DNA from: CADEGZ01 sp035443705
GTDB lineage: Bacteria; Pseudomonadota; Gammaproteobacteria; UBA6186; Azoamicaceae
Direction of reading: 5' to 3'
DNA: 30,463 bases
Assembly: GCA_035443705.1 (NCBI GenBank)
Contig: DAORSV010000010.1
Coordinates: 1-30,463 of the forward strand
The position numbers and the translations under genes were made by a program. The notes below the pieces were generated by a model. It saw only the letters and a list, made by a program, of their open reading frames with translations, had not been told where the DNA came from and did not search any database. Below are positions 1 through 7,213 of the stretch, one piece after another (within the stretch, counting starts at the first letter, position 1; each line of letters opens with the position of its first letter).

Positions 1-62
1 ATAAATTGTGATTTTTTTTGAGTTATACCAAAACGAGTAATATTGATTTGAGGATCATTATC

Positions 63-242
63 ATGCTGATACGCGACTATATCATTGCTCAAAACCCAAC
101 CGCCGTGCCGGTTTCCGACCTCAAAAATCAACACCATCGATTGTTGACAATCTTGAGGAAAAAAGAAAAATGGCGAAATAAACAAACAGGGTTTAAAAAT
201 TACATACGAAATTCTTCTACTATATCTTCTGTTGACAAGTAA
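63..242 (+). CDS. Possible small hypothetical protein
   Basis: A 59-residue reading frame starting at an ATG with an AGGA-like ribosome-binding stretch about 9 bases upstream. An in-frame start further upstream at 18 is also possible. The product is basic in its second half, with a run of Lys/Arg residues, and shows no motif I recognise. Nothing in its surroundings fixes a role, other than lying in the integrative element. It may simply be a chance frame; this stretch contains no better candidate. Confidence 0.2.
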   Translation: MLIRDYIIAQNPTAVPVSDLKNQHHRLLTILRKKEKWRNKQTGFKNYIRNSSTISSVDK

Positions 243-268
243 CGGGAGATTTAAAAATAATGCTTTTT

Positions 269-559
269 TCATGATAAGCTGCCCTCCTTATCCTGTTGTG
301 CAAGATGATCCCGCTTTGGAAATTGCGCTAGCCAAGCATCTAAATCCTCCTTTAAATACCGAACAGAACGCCCTACTTTAATAAATCGAGGCCCCGCAAT
401 ACGGCCCAAACGTTGACCTGAAATACGATTGTGGCGTAACCAAGATTCGCTCATTCCGATATATGCACTCGCTTCTTTGTCTCGAAGCGATCTTTTAGGA
501 TAACAAAATGTAAAATCTCCTTTAAAAGGATCTGGCAAGGTAGTGGAAATATTAGTCAT
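269..559 (-). CDS. AlpA-family helix-turn-helix regulator
   Basis: A 96-residue protein with the layout of AlpA/excisionase-like MerR-type DNA-binding proteins of integrative elements. Residues 25-40 (KEASAYIGMSESWLR) form the helix-turn-helix. The wing and helix-capping part follows at about 57-76, with the family's typical GPRFIKVGRSVRYLKEDLDAWL pattern spread over it. In P4-like elements such proteins activate integrase or excision genes, and this one lies upstream of an integrase on the same strand, which fits. The ATG start is preceded by a GAGGGC ribosome-binding sequence about 6 bases away. The N-terminal 20 residues precede the domain. Role in excision is inferred from family and context. 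Confidence 0.82.
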   Translation of the reverse strand: MTNISTTLPDPFKGDFTFCYPKRSLRDKEASAYIGMSESWLRHNRISGQRLGRIAGPRFIKVGRSVRYLKEDLDAWLAQFPKRDHLAQQDKEGSLS

Positions 560-649
560 GATATGCCCTCATTAATTTTTCAGTTCATGGCTATAGGATG
601 AGGGTTTAGGGTTGATGAAGATAGGAGGGATAAAGGCTTTATTTAAACT

Positions 650-1492
650 TTATCTTTCATGATGCAGAATGGCTTGTTTTTTAATTTGTGTATCATTCGT
701 TGGGCTGCTGACATTTTTAGATTGAGCTTTGATTCGAAAACACCGGCTTAAATGCTCATCAACGACCCGTTTATCAATATCGGGATCAATAAACTGAACG
801 ACTTCGAAAACAACATCAGCATGTGCTTTGCCTAAAGGCTCTATTCCATCTTTTGAAAAATTTTCACCATATAAGACAGCAAATTCTTTAATAAAAATTT
901 CCCGGGCAGCTTTAGGGTGATCGATATTAATCAAGTATTTTTGATCTGCTAGCATCACATCTTGTTGCACAAGCCCTTGAGATAAAGCACAAAGCTGTCT
1001 TAAAAAAATATCAGACACTTTGGTAGCTGTTATTTCATTTTCAGATAATAAACTTAAGAGCATTTCAGCATGATGCATAATCATTTTCTTTTGCTTAACA
1101 TTTTTAACAAAAAATCGAGATCCAAATACCTCGACACTTTGATATCTTAAAAAAGATAGCGCAATGATGCCATGCAGTACCGTTTTTACTTCCATCACAA
1201 AAGGATTTTTTTGCTTTTCAATCTTTGAGGGTCGATTATTTTTTTTCTTTAAAAATCTCTTGATGACTCTAGGATAGGTAGGCTGATGAAATACCCATTT
1301 TAAAAAAGGATGATTAAGATCATTGACACGCTCAAATATTTTTTTTAATTGATCTGCTTTGTAGAAAAAACCTTGTTTGTCTGTCGTATCTGTTGTCGGA
1401 TTTTTTTCCCAATAATAATTGCTTATTTCTAAACCTAACATAGTTAGAAAAATATTTGCATAATCTTCGGTACATTCTAAAACCCTATTCAC
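650..1492 (-). CDS. Uncharacterised 280-residue protein of the integrative element
   Basis: I do not recognise this protein. It begins at a GTG codon with AGGA about 8 bases upstream and ends 90 bases before the AlpA-like gene on the same strand, so the two may be co-transcribed. It is soluble-looking, with no signal peptide or membrane segment. It has a strongly basic patch at about residues 78-95 (RFLKKKNNRPSKIEKQKN), a hydrophobic helix-rich middle (about 100-180) and a polar tail. The basic patch would suit nucleic-acid contact, but that is a guess. It lies just downstream of the gap and tandem repeat. Cargo or replication/maintenance functions are both possible. Confidence 0.6.
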   Translation of the reverse strand: MNRVLECTEDYANIFLTMLGLEISNYYWEKNPTTDTTDKQGFFYKADQLKKIFERVNDLNHPFLKWVFHQPTYPRVIKRFLKKKNNRPSKIEKQKNPFVMEVKTVLHGIIALSFLRYQSVEVFGSRFFVKNVKQKKMIMHHAEMLLSLLSENEITATKVSDIFLRQLCALSQGLVQQDVMLADQKYLINIDHPKAAREIFIKEFAVLYGENFSKDGIEPLGKAHADVVFEVVQFIDPDIDKRVVDEHLSRCFRIKAQSKNVSSPTNDTQIKKQAILHHER

Positions 1493-1818
1493 GACTCAAT
1501 CCTAAGTATTATTTGTCCATGACCACNNNNNNNNNNNNNNNNNNNNNNNNNNNNNNNNNNNNNNNNNNNNNNNNNNNNNNNNNNNNNNNNNNNNNNNNNN
1601 NNNNNNNNNNNNNNNNNNNNNNNNNNGTTCATCCGTTCATCCGTTCATCCGTTCATCCGTTCATCCGTTCATCCGTTCATCCGTTCATCTGAATTTTAAA
1701 GTCTCTACCTTTGTACCCAAGAATAACAAATTTTTTTACATCATGATCGTGTTCTTTGTTTGTTTTTTATATAACTTAAAAATATGAGGACAAATATTAA
1801 AAAAACGACCTTCGAAAA
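1493..1818. other. Gene-free stretch with a 100-N assembly gap
   Basis: Positions 1527-1626 are exactly 100 Ns, the usual convention for a scaffold gap of unknown size. The gap abuts an octamer tandem repeat, which probably broke the assembly. The bases from 1691 to 1818 are very AT-rich and hold no convincing gene or terminator. True length and content between the 280-residue protein and the integrase are therefore unknown. Confidence 0.9.
1627..1690. repeat. Octamer tandem repeat (GTTCATCC)n, at least 8 copies
   Basis: Seven perfect head-to-tail copies of GTTCATCC are followed by an eighth ending in T instead of C. The left edge is hidden by the assembly gap, so the array may be longer. 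Because the unit is 8 bases, copy-number change would alter any reading frame crossing it. I see no gene across it, so this looks like a non-coding variable-number repeat. Confidence 0.95.
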
Positions 1819-3114
1819 CTAAGTAATAATGGCTGTAGCAATATTCTCTACCGTTTTATTATTTGGAATATTAAAGCTGACTAAACGCGCTACCGCTTCT
1901 GCTTTGTGTTCAGGTGCCAAATGCGCATATCGTAAAGTAACTGTTAAATCTGCATGTCCTAATAATTCCCTCACAGTATTCAAATCAACTCCTGCCATCA
2001 CTAGCTTGGATGCAAAATGATGACGAAGATCATGCCATCTAAAATGTGTAATGTTAGCGGATTTTAAAACACTGGCCCAAGATTTACGGACATTATCCAT
2101 TCGCTGGCCTTCTTTGCCAGGAAAAACTAATTCACCACTTGAACATTGTTCACGCCAAGCTTTCAAGGCATATAATGCTTTAGAATTAAGTGGAATATGG
2201 CGGGTCTTACCACTCTTTGCTTTATCTCCTGCAACCGTTAATGTCGCTTTATTGAGATCCACATAATCCCAACGCAAATCAAATAATTCACCTCGACGTA
2301 AGCCCGTATGGACTGCAAGCAATACCATAGGCGTTAAATAATCAGAAAATACTTGCTGCTCTAAGCTGGGTCGTAAATTATAACCACGCGCTGCCCGCCA
2401 TTGATTTCCAGCATCCCTCTTTAAGACTGCTTGCTTATCTCTTTCTTGAAGAGCAAAGAGTAACCTTTTTTCTTCATCTTCACTCAAATAACGTACTTTT
2501 GCTCTATTATCTATTTTAAGAGGCTTCAACTTCATTAAGGGACTTACCTCCAACCAATTCCAAGCAGCCGCCTTAGAAAGAACTGTTCTTAATGTAGCAA
2601 CGTCTCGATTGATAGTAGTAGCAGCTTTACCTGCTTTGCGTTGCTCAGCACACCATTTCTCAATCATCCAAGGATAGATTTCTTTAAGAGGTAGCTCCAT
2701 TAAATGAGCAAAATTAAAATTTAACCTTTTGATTGTTTCTAAACCTGTTTTACGTTCAACCTTAACCCAAGGTGCATAGTGGTGCTCTATAAAGCCTTTC
2801 AAAGTACGTACTTTTATTTTTTCTTGATCAAGTTGTGCCTTTTTCTTTTCGGCCTGCACATCTACTCCTGAGAGAGTCTTGGCGGAAAATTGCTTAGCTA
2901 AATCTCTTGCTTGCGTTAGAGTGATTGCACCATGACGGCCTAGCCGGTAACGTTTTTTAATACCTTCTGTTGTTCGATAAACTAAATAATAAGTTAATAC
3001 TCTACTTGGCTGAACTCGTAAAATGAATCCGTTCATTTCTGAATCTACCAACTCGTAGGGAACATCCTTGGGTTCAATCGTTCTAATGAGCCGCTCTGTT
3101 AACCTGGTTCTCAT
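1819..3114 (-). CDS. Tyrosine-recombinase integrase, P4/DUF4102 type
   Basis: A 431-residue site-specific recombinase, the usual length for P4-type island integrases. The N-terminal 90 residues form the DUF4102 arm-binding domain, including the KKRYRLGRHGAITLTQARDLA pattern split across it. A SAM-like core-binding domain follows at about 105-205, then the catalytic domain. The catalytic arginine is in THTGLRRGELFDLRW-type context (GLRRGE), the H-x-x-R box is HDLRHHFASK, and RELLGHADLTVTLRYAHL supplies the second His and the nucleophilic Tyr. All catalytic residues are present, so it looks active. The gene starts about 190 bases from the tRNA-Met fragment, matching an integrase that targets tRNA genes. 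Confidence 0.93.
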   Translation of the reverse strand: MRTRLTERLIRTIEPKDVPYELVDSEMNGFILRVQPSRVLTYYLVYRTTEGIKKRYRLGRHGAITLTQARDLAKQFSAKTLSGVDVQAEKKKAQLDQEKIKVRTLKGFIEHHYAPWVKVERKTGLETIKRLNFNFAHLMELPLKEIYPWMIEKWCAEQRKAGKAATTINRDVATLRTVLSKAAAWNWLEVSPLMKLKPLKIDNRAKVRYLSEDEEKRLLFALQERDKQAVLKRDAGNQWRAARGYNLRPSLEQQVFSDYLTPMVLLAVHTGLRRGELFDLRWDYVDLNKATLTVAGDKAKSGKTRHIPLNSKALYALKAWREQCSSGELVFPGKEGQRMDNVRKSWASVLKSANITHFRWHDLRHHFASKLVMAGVDLNTVRELLGHADLTVTLRYAHLAPEHKAEAVARLVSFNIPNNKTVENIATAIIT

Positions 3115-3141
3115 TTTTATCCCCCTTTAAACTGTTGAGCT

Positions 3142-3162
3142 GTAAGTCCACCGTAAGTCCAC
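3142..3162 (+). repeat. Two direct repeats GTAAGTCCAC, possible integrase arm sites
   Basis: GTAAGTCCAC occurs at 3142-3151 and again at 3153-3162, an 11-base period of about one helical turn. The pair lies between the integrase start and the tRNA-Met fragment, where arm-type integrase binding sites are expected. Placement and repetition are seen directly; the binding role is inference. Confidence 0.45.
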
Positions 3163-3300
3163 GCGACAAGCAAAACATTGCTGCTTTGATGAACCATCAT
3201 ACACCAGGAATAAATAAAAATACAATTACAATCAACAGGTTAAAGCGGCATACTTGTGCAAATTGGTGCAGTAAAGTGGAAGGTGATTTATTATTGAAAG

Positions 3301-3348
3301 GCACTCATAATGCTGAGGTCGGTGGTTCGAGTCCACCTATAGCCACCA
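3301..3348 (+). other. 3' half of a tRNA-Met(CAT) gene: attachment-site scar
   Basis: The sequence runs from GCA of the anticodon stem through loop CTCATAA, TGCTG, variable AGGTC, T-arm GGTGG-TTCGAGT-CCACC, acceptor strand TATAGCC and encoded ACCA. T-stem pairs are perfect. Anticodon CAT with this body matches elongator tRNA-Met. The upstream bases cannot form the 5' acceptor strand (GGCTATA is absent) or a D-arm, and the anticodon stem is broken beyond its first pairs. It is therefore a fragment and not a functional tRNA. It is the expected attachment-site copy left by the neighbouring integrase, with crossover near the anticodon loop. Confidence 0.85.
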
Positions 3349-3474
3349 ATTAAATCAATGAGTTACGGATAATTTTCGTAACTGCTCAATAACCGCGGGC
3401 AATTACACCTTAATTGGGTGATAGGGTTGTTGATCGTGTTAGGTAATTTGGGTAATGGTTATTTACACAAATTT
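3349..3474. other. Chromosomal side of the island junction
   Basis: No gene is visible. A 7-base inverted repeat AGTTACG (3361-3367) and CGTAACT (3377-3383) with a 9-base spacer could form a hairpin. It has no T-run after it, so it is a poor terminator. It overlaps a 15-base motif shared with the far right end of the window. Confidence 0.4.
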
Positions 3475-3588
3475 ATGGACAGACTCGCCGCCTACTTGGA
3501 ACTGGCAATTCGAAAGAGTATTCCATTTAGTTCTTTTGATAACACTTTGTGTGCTGCAGCGGAGAAGGCAGGCATCGATTTGCTCTAA
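3475..3588 (+). pseudogene. C-terminal remnant of a VapC-like PIN-domain toxin
   Basis: A 37-codon frame reads MDRLAAYLELAIRKSIPFSS, then FDNTLCAAAEKAGIDLL and a stop. This closely resembles the C-terminal third of VapC-family ribonuclease toxins, which end in patterns of the type (Y)D-x-x-YLELA-x(5)-P-(L/F)-x-(T/S)-(L/F)D-x-x-L-x-x-AA-x-x-x-G. The acidic residues at D2 and D22 fit two of the PIN catalytic positions. The N-terminal two thirds and any antitoxin gene are missing upstream, so it is a stub. It probably records an earlier toxin-antitoxin module lost at this integration hotspot. Confidence 0.6.
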
Positions 3589-3636
3589 TACTTATGAAGC
3601 TAAAATGCAGCTGCCCGCAATGCAGCCAATAAGATT

Positions 3637-4965
3637 TTAAATTCTAAAGGTTTTATTTATTGCTTGTACCGAAATGTCTTTTAACTCATGTAAAATCTCA
3701 TTTTCAATATTCAGTGGCGGTAGCCAATAAAGAGTGTTACCCAAAGGCCGTAAAAAAGCGCCTAATTTTATAGCATTTTGAAACACCTCATCGCCCACTC
3801 TTTGATGCTTCTGATGATCTTCCAAAATGAGATCGGCCGCAACAATTGCGCCAATACACCGCACTCGAGTTAGTCGCTGTGTCTTTCGAGCAACATCAAG
3901 CATCAATTGATTTAACAGCGCTTGTTTTTCTCGCACTTTTTCACAAACTTTTTCTTCTTCCATCATTTTTAAAGTTTCTAAAGCAACCGCTGCCGCTAAC
4001 GCATTGCCACTAAAAGTATGCGAATGTAAAAACGACTTTCCTGTCTCATAATCATCATAAAATAATTGATAAATATCTTTTGTCGTTAACACCGCACTCA
4101 TGGGCAACCAACCCGAAGTTAACCCTTTCCCAAGACAAATAAAATCGGGAACTATTTCCGCATGCTCACAAGCCAAAAGAAACCCTGTTCGACCCAGCCC
4201 TGTCATAATTTCATCGCAGATTAAATGAATATCTTGTTTTAATGTCCAAGCACGTAGCTTTTTTAAAAAATCTTGGCTATAAATCAGCATACCACCTGCA
4301 CCTTGAACAATGGGTTCAACAATAATTGCGCTTAAGTCATCTATATGTTCGTTAAGTTGATTTTCAATATTGATCCATGCAGGTCCACAGTCTTGCCACA
4401 GCGGATCTGCTTCAGAACACACATACGGAATATCTTGTAAGAAGATCACAGGCATGAGCCAGTTTTGATAGAATTTTTTATAAATACCAACATCACTAAG
4501 CGATAAAGTCAACAAGGTTTCGCCATGATATGCGTTTTGCAAAGCCATTATTCGATTTTTTTTTTGATCTTGTTTTCCTAGGATTTGTCTACTGTGTAAA
4601 CTCATCTTAACGGCTATTTCGACTGCAGAAGCGCCTTCTGAGGCATAAAAAATCTTATTTAGTTGCGGACACAATAAAGCAAGCTTTTCGGATAATTCGA
4701 CTAAAGTTTCCTGACACGTATTTGCTAATATCACATGCTCATACTGATCGACTTGTCGCAATAATGCTGCTTTTAACCTCGGTTGCCCATGCCCTAGAGA
4801 TTTACACCACCAGCTGGAAATAGCGTCTATCAACCTTGTGCCATCGGCTAATTCTAGATACGAACCATAAGCACGCCGGATCTCAAGCAATGGCCATTTT
4901 TCGCAATCCTTCATTTGGGAGCACGGATGCCAAATGTGCGATAGATCTCGTTTAATTAATGTCAT
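3637..4965 (-). CDS. bioA: Adenosylmethionine-8-amino-7-oxononanoate aminotransferase
   Basis: BioA converts 8-amino-7-oxononanoate (KAPA) to 7,8-diaminononanoate using S-adenosylmethionine as amino donor, a PLP-dependent step of cytoplasmic biotin synthesis. The 442-residue product has the family start (HIWHPCSQM near residue 10), the SWWCKSLGHG segment, GASAVEIAVK, the PLP-contacting Asp in DEIMTGLGRTG (D251) and the Schiff-base lysine in CLGKGLTSGWLP (K280). I chose the ATG at 4963-4965 because it matches the family N-terminus and has AAGGTGG 8 bases upstream. A longer frame to 5034 would cross the operator. It is divergent from bioB and shares the BirA-type operator. Confidence 0.96.
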   Translation of the reverse strand: MTLIKRDLSHIWHPCSQMKDCEKWPLLEIRRAYGSYLELADGTRLIDAISSWWCKSLGHGQPRLKAALLRQVDQYEHVILANTCQETLVELSEKLALLCPQLNKIFYASEGASAVEIAVKMSLHSRQILGKQDQKKNRIMALQNAYHGETLLTLSLSDVGIYKKFYQNWLMPVIFLQDIPYVCSEADPLWQDCGPAWINIENQLNEHIDDLSAIIVEPIVQGAGGMLIYSQDFLKKLRAWTLKQDIHLICDEIMTGLGRTGFLLACEHAEIVPDFICLGKGLTSGWLPMSAVLTTKDIYQLFYDDYETGKSFLHSHTFSGNALAAAVALETLKMMEEEKVCEKVREKQALLNQLMLDVARKTQRLTRVRCIGAIVAADLILEDHQKHQRVGDEVFQNAIKLGAFLRPLGNTLYWLPPLNIENEILHELKDISVQAINKTFRI

Positions 4966-4985
4966 TTGAATAACCACCTTGTTTA

Positions 4986-5018
4986 TTGTCGACAATTTAA
5001 TCTTAAATAAGTTGACAA
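4986..5018. promoter_or_regulatory. BirA-type biotin operator between bioA and bioB
   Basis: TTGTCGACA (4986-4994), 15 bases, then AGTTGACAA (5010-5018) form an interrupted inverted repeat. The known bacterial BirA operator has 9-base arms of the type TTGTAAACC / GGTTTACAA with a 14-15 base spacer, so arm, symmetry and spacing all fit. A perfect -35 hexamer TTGACA for bioB (5012-5017) lies in the right arm. A possible bioA -10 (TAAGAT on the minus strand, 5000-5005) lies between the arms. Biotinyl-AMP-bound BirA should thus shut off both directions. birA itself is not in the window. Confidence 0.78.
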
Positions 5019-5083
5019 TATATTGAAAGAACATTTATCTTTAGCCGTCTCTACTGTTGAACTATTTATTTTCAGGAAAAGTT

Positions 5084-6040
5084 ATGAACCCAACAATATC
5101 TTTACGCAATGATTGGACGCTTCAAGAAATCGATCATTTATTTTCATTGCCGCTCATGGATTTACTTTTTCAAGCGCAATCTGTTCACCGAGACACCTTT
5201 CCTAAAAATACCGTACAACTCAGTACATTAATTAGCCTTAAAACGGGTGCCTGCTCTGAAGATTGCGCTTATTGTCCGCAAAGTGGACGTTACCAAACAA
5301 GCATACAAAAACATCGACTATTAGGTACTGAAACAGTCAAAGTCACTGCGCTCGCAGCAAAAGCAAATGGTGCAACACGGTTTTGTATGGGTGCCGCGTG
5401 GCGAAGCCCACCACAACATGTGTTTGAACAATTATTATTAATATTAAAAGTCGTAAAAGATATAGGTTTAGAAACTTGTATGACTCTTGGTATGCTAACC
5501 GCTAATCAGGCACAACAATTGTCGAATGGCGGTTTAGATTATTACAATCATAATTTAGATACCTCCCCTGAATATTATACAAACATCATTACAACGCATA
5601 CCTACGTAGATCGCTTAGAAACAATAGAACATGTGAGAACAGCTGGTATTAAAGTGTGCTGTGGCGGTATTATAGGATTAGGTGAATCCAAAGAAGATCG
5701 CGTAAGCTTTTTGCAGCAACTCGCCAATCTCCCAGAACATCCAAAAAGTGTTCCCATTAATAAGCTAATTCCCATTAAGGGAACGCCGTTAGGTAAAACA
5801 CCTACCATTGATTCCTTTGAATTTGTTCGAGTTATCGCTACCGCACGTATTTTAATGCCTAAAAGCGTCATTCGGCTTTCCGCAGGCAGAGAAGATATGA
5901 ACGATGAATTTCAAGCGCTTTGTTTTTTAGCAGGTGTAAATTCCATTTTTTACGGAGAAAAATTATTGACCGCAAAAAATCCCGCATTAGAACAAGATCG
6001 GAATTTTCTAAAAAGATTAGGTATTCAAGCATCAACTTAA
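5084..6040 (+). CDS. bioB: Biotin synthase (radical SAM)
   Basis: BioB inserts sulfur into dethiobiotin, the last step of biotin synthesis, using a SAM-binding [4Fe-4S] cluster and a sacrificial [2Fe-2S] cluster. The 318-residue protein carries the radical-SAM cysteines in GACSEDCAYCPQS (C57, C61, C64). Other family stretches are TRFCMGAAWRSP, LDYYNHNLDTSPEYY and the RLSAGRED segment near the C-terminus. The ATG at 5084 is preceded by AGGA at 8-11 bases; a TTG at 5057 in the same frame lacks such support. It is somewhat shorter than E. coli BioB (346 residues) but complete in all motifs. It leads the bioBFCD operon. Confidence 0.97.
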   Translation: MNPTISLRNDWTLQEIDHLFSLPLMDLLFQAQSVHRDTFPKNTVQLSTLISLKTGACSEDCAYCPQSGRYQTSIQKHRLLGTETVKVTALAAKANGATRFCMGAAWRSPPQHVFEQLLLILKVVKDIGLETCMTLGMLTANQAQQLSNGGLDYYNHNLDTSPEYYTNIITTHTYVDRLETIEHVRTAGIKVCCGGIIGLGESKEDRVSFLQQLANLPEHPKSVPINKLIPIKGTPLGKTPTIDSFEFVRVIATARILMPKSVIRLSAGREDMNDEFQALCFLAGVNSIFYGEKLLTAKNPALEQDRNFLKRLGIQAST

Positions 6041-6043
6041 AAA

Positions 6044-7213
6044 ATGACAAAATTAATACAATCTTTGGTTGACAAACTGTTCCAACGACAGGAGTTAGGT
6101 TTATACCGTTCTCGCCACATCATTACCGAACGCAATCGAAAAATTTTATCTTTTATGAATAATGACTATTTAGGATTGGCGAACCATCCAGAGGTGATTC
6201 ACACTTTCCAAAAAAATGCAGCCTATTATGGTCTTGGCAGCAGCGCTTCTCAACTACTCGGTGGATATTATATCGAACACCAAAGACTCGAGGAAAAACT
6301 CGCCGAGTTTTTAGGACTTGAACGTGCATTGATCTTTTCAAGTGGATACATGGCTAATCTTTCTGTGTTGACCACATTGATTAACAATCAGGATTGTGCA
6401 TTTGAAGATCGCCTAAATCACGCTTCTCTTATCGATGGCGTTCGCTATAGCAACGCTCAGGTTAAACGCTATAGACGCAATAATTTATTGATGCTTGAAA
6501 AACGAATTGCTCAAACATACGCAAAAAACAAATGGATTATTACTGAAGGCGTTTTCGGTATGGACGGTGATGTTGCACCTCTACCCCAGCTCTTTCATTT
6601 AGCACAAAGTTATGATTGCCAACTATTGATAGACGATGCACACGGCATTGGAGTATTAGGAAAGAGTGGTCGCGGCAGTATAGAACATTATCAACTGCCC
6701 ATAAAAAATGCTTCTATTGTCGTGGGTACTTTTGGTAAGGCATTCGGAACGATGGGTGCGTTTGTTGCAGGACATCATGTCATGATAGAAGCATTAATGC
6801 AATTTGGGCGCGGTTTTATTTATACAACCGCATTACCGCCTGCAATTGCATCTGCCACCTGTACGAGTTTACGATTAATACAAACCGAAAATTGGCGCCG
6901 AGAAAATCTACAATTTCTTATTCAATATTTTAAAAAAAACGCATACGATTTAAATTTACCGTTATTACCTTCTATTACGCCTATACAAACACTTATAATT
7001 GGCAACCCAATAAATACTTTAAAAATAACAGAATTACTAAAAGAAAAAGGGGTTTTGGTTGGCTGCGTTAGACCACCAACCATACCCCCTAATACTTCTC
7101 GCCTCCGCATTAACCTGAATGTTAACCACACACAACATGACGTAGATTTTTTACTAGAATCACTTTCCACCCTATGGAAGAAATACATTGAACATGAATC
7201 TAACTTACGATAA
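6044..7213 (+). CDS. bioF: 8-amino-7-oxononanoate synthase
   Basis: BioF condenses pimeloyl-[ACP] (or pimeloyl-CoA) with alanine to give KAPA, with PLP as cofactor. The 389-residue protein shows the alpha-oxoamine synthase pattern: NDYLGLANHP near the start, GLGSSASQLLGGY, EGVFGMDGD, the PLP-contacting DDAHGIGVLG (D198, H200) and the lysine in GTFGKAFG (K232). It begins 3 bases after bioB ends, with no strong ribosome-binding site of its own, so translation is probably coupled. Its last codons overlap the start of the damaged bioC. Confidence 0.96.
   Translation: MTKLIQSLVDKLFQRQELGLYRSRHIITERNRKILSFMNNDYLGLANHPEVIHTFQKNAAYYGLGSSASQLLGGYYIEHQRLEEKLAEFLGLERALIFSSGYMANLSVLTTLINNQDCAFEDRLNHASLIDGVRYSNAQVKRYRRNNLLMLEKRIAQTYAKNKWIITEGVFGMDGDVAPLPQLFHLAQSYDCQLLIDDAHGIGVLGKSGRGSIEHYQLPIKNASIVVGTFGKAFGTMGAFVAGHHVMIEALMQFGRGFIYTTALPPAIASATCTSLRLIQTENWRRENLQFLIQYFKKNAYDLNLPLLPSITPIQTLIIGNPINTLKITELLKEKGVLVGCVRPPTIPPNTSRLRINLNVNHTQHDVDFLLESLSTLWKKYIEHESNLR

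Larger units (their letters stand above)
1..3348. mobile_element. End of an integrative element inserted at tRNA-Met
   Basis: This segment has the parts expected at one end of a genomic island: an AlpA-type regulator, an unrecognised protein and a DUF4102/tyrosine-recombinase integrase, ending at a partial copy of the 3' half of a tRNA-Met gene. In tRNA-targeting integration the 3' fragment without a 5' half marks the junction with downstream chromosome. The element should therefore lie on the 5' side of the fragment, to the left, which is where the integrase is. The other end, with the rebuilt tRNA-Met, is outside the window. Only the last 3.3 kb are visible, so cargo and mobility class cannot be judged. 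Confidence 0.72.

Noticed and set aside
1456..1692. Plus-strand frame crossing the assembly gap and octamer repeat
   Set aside because: It exists only because Ns and the tandem repeat contain no stop; it encodes an artificial HPFIRSSV repeat.
3241..3348. Intact tRNA-Met gene
   Set aside because: The bases upstream of the anticodon stem cannot form the acceptor 5' strand or a D-arm, so only the 3' half is present.
3135..3353. Plus-strand 72-codon frame
   Set aside because: It runs across the integrase promoter region and the tRNA-Met fragment; its C-terminus is translated tRNA sequence.
3455..3640. Plus-strand 61-codon frame
   Set aside because: It overlaps the better-supported VapC-like remnant in another frame and has no motif.
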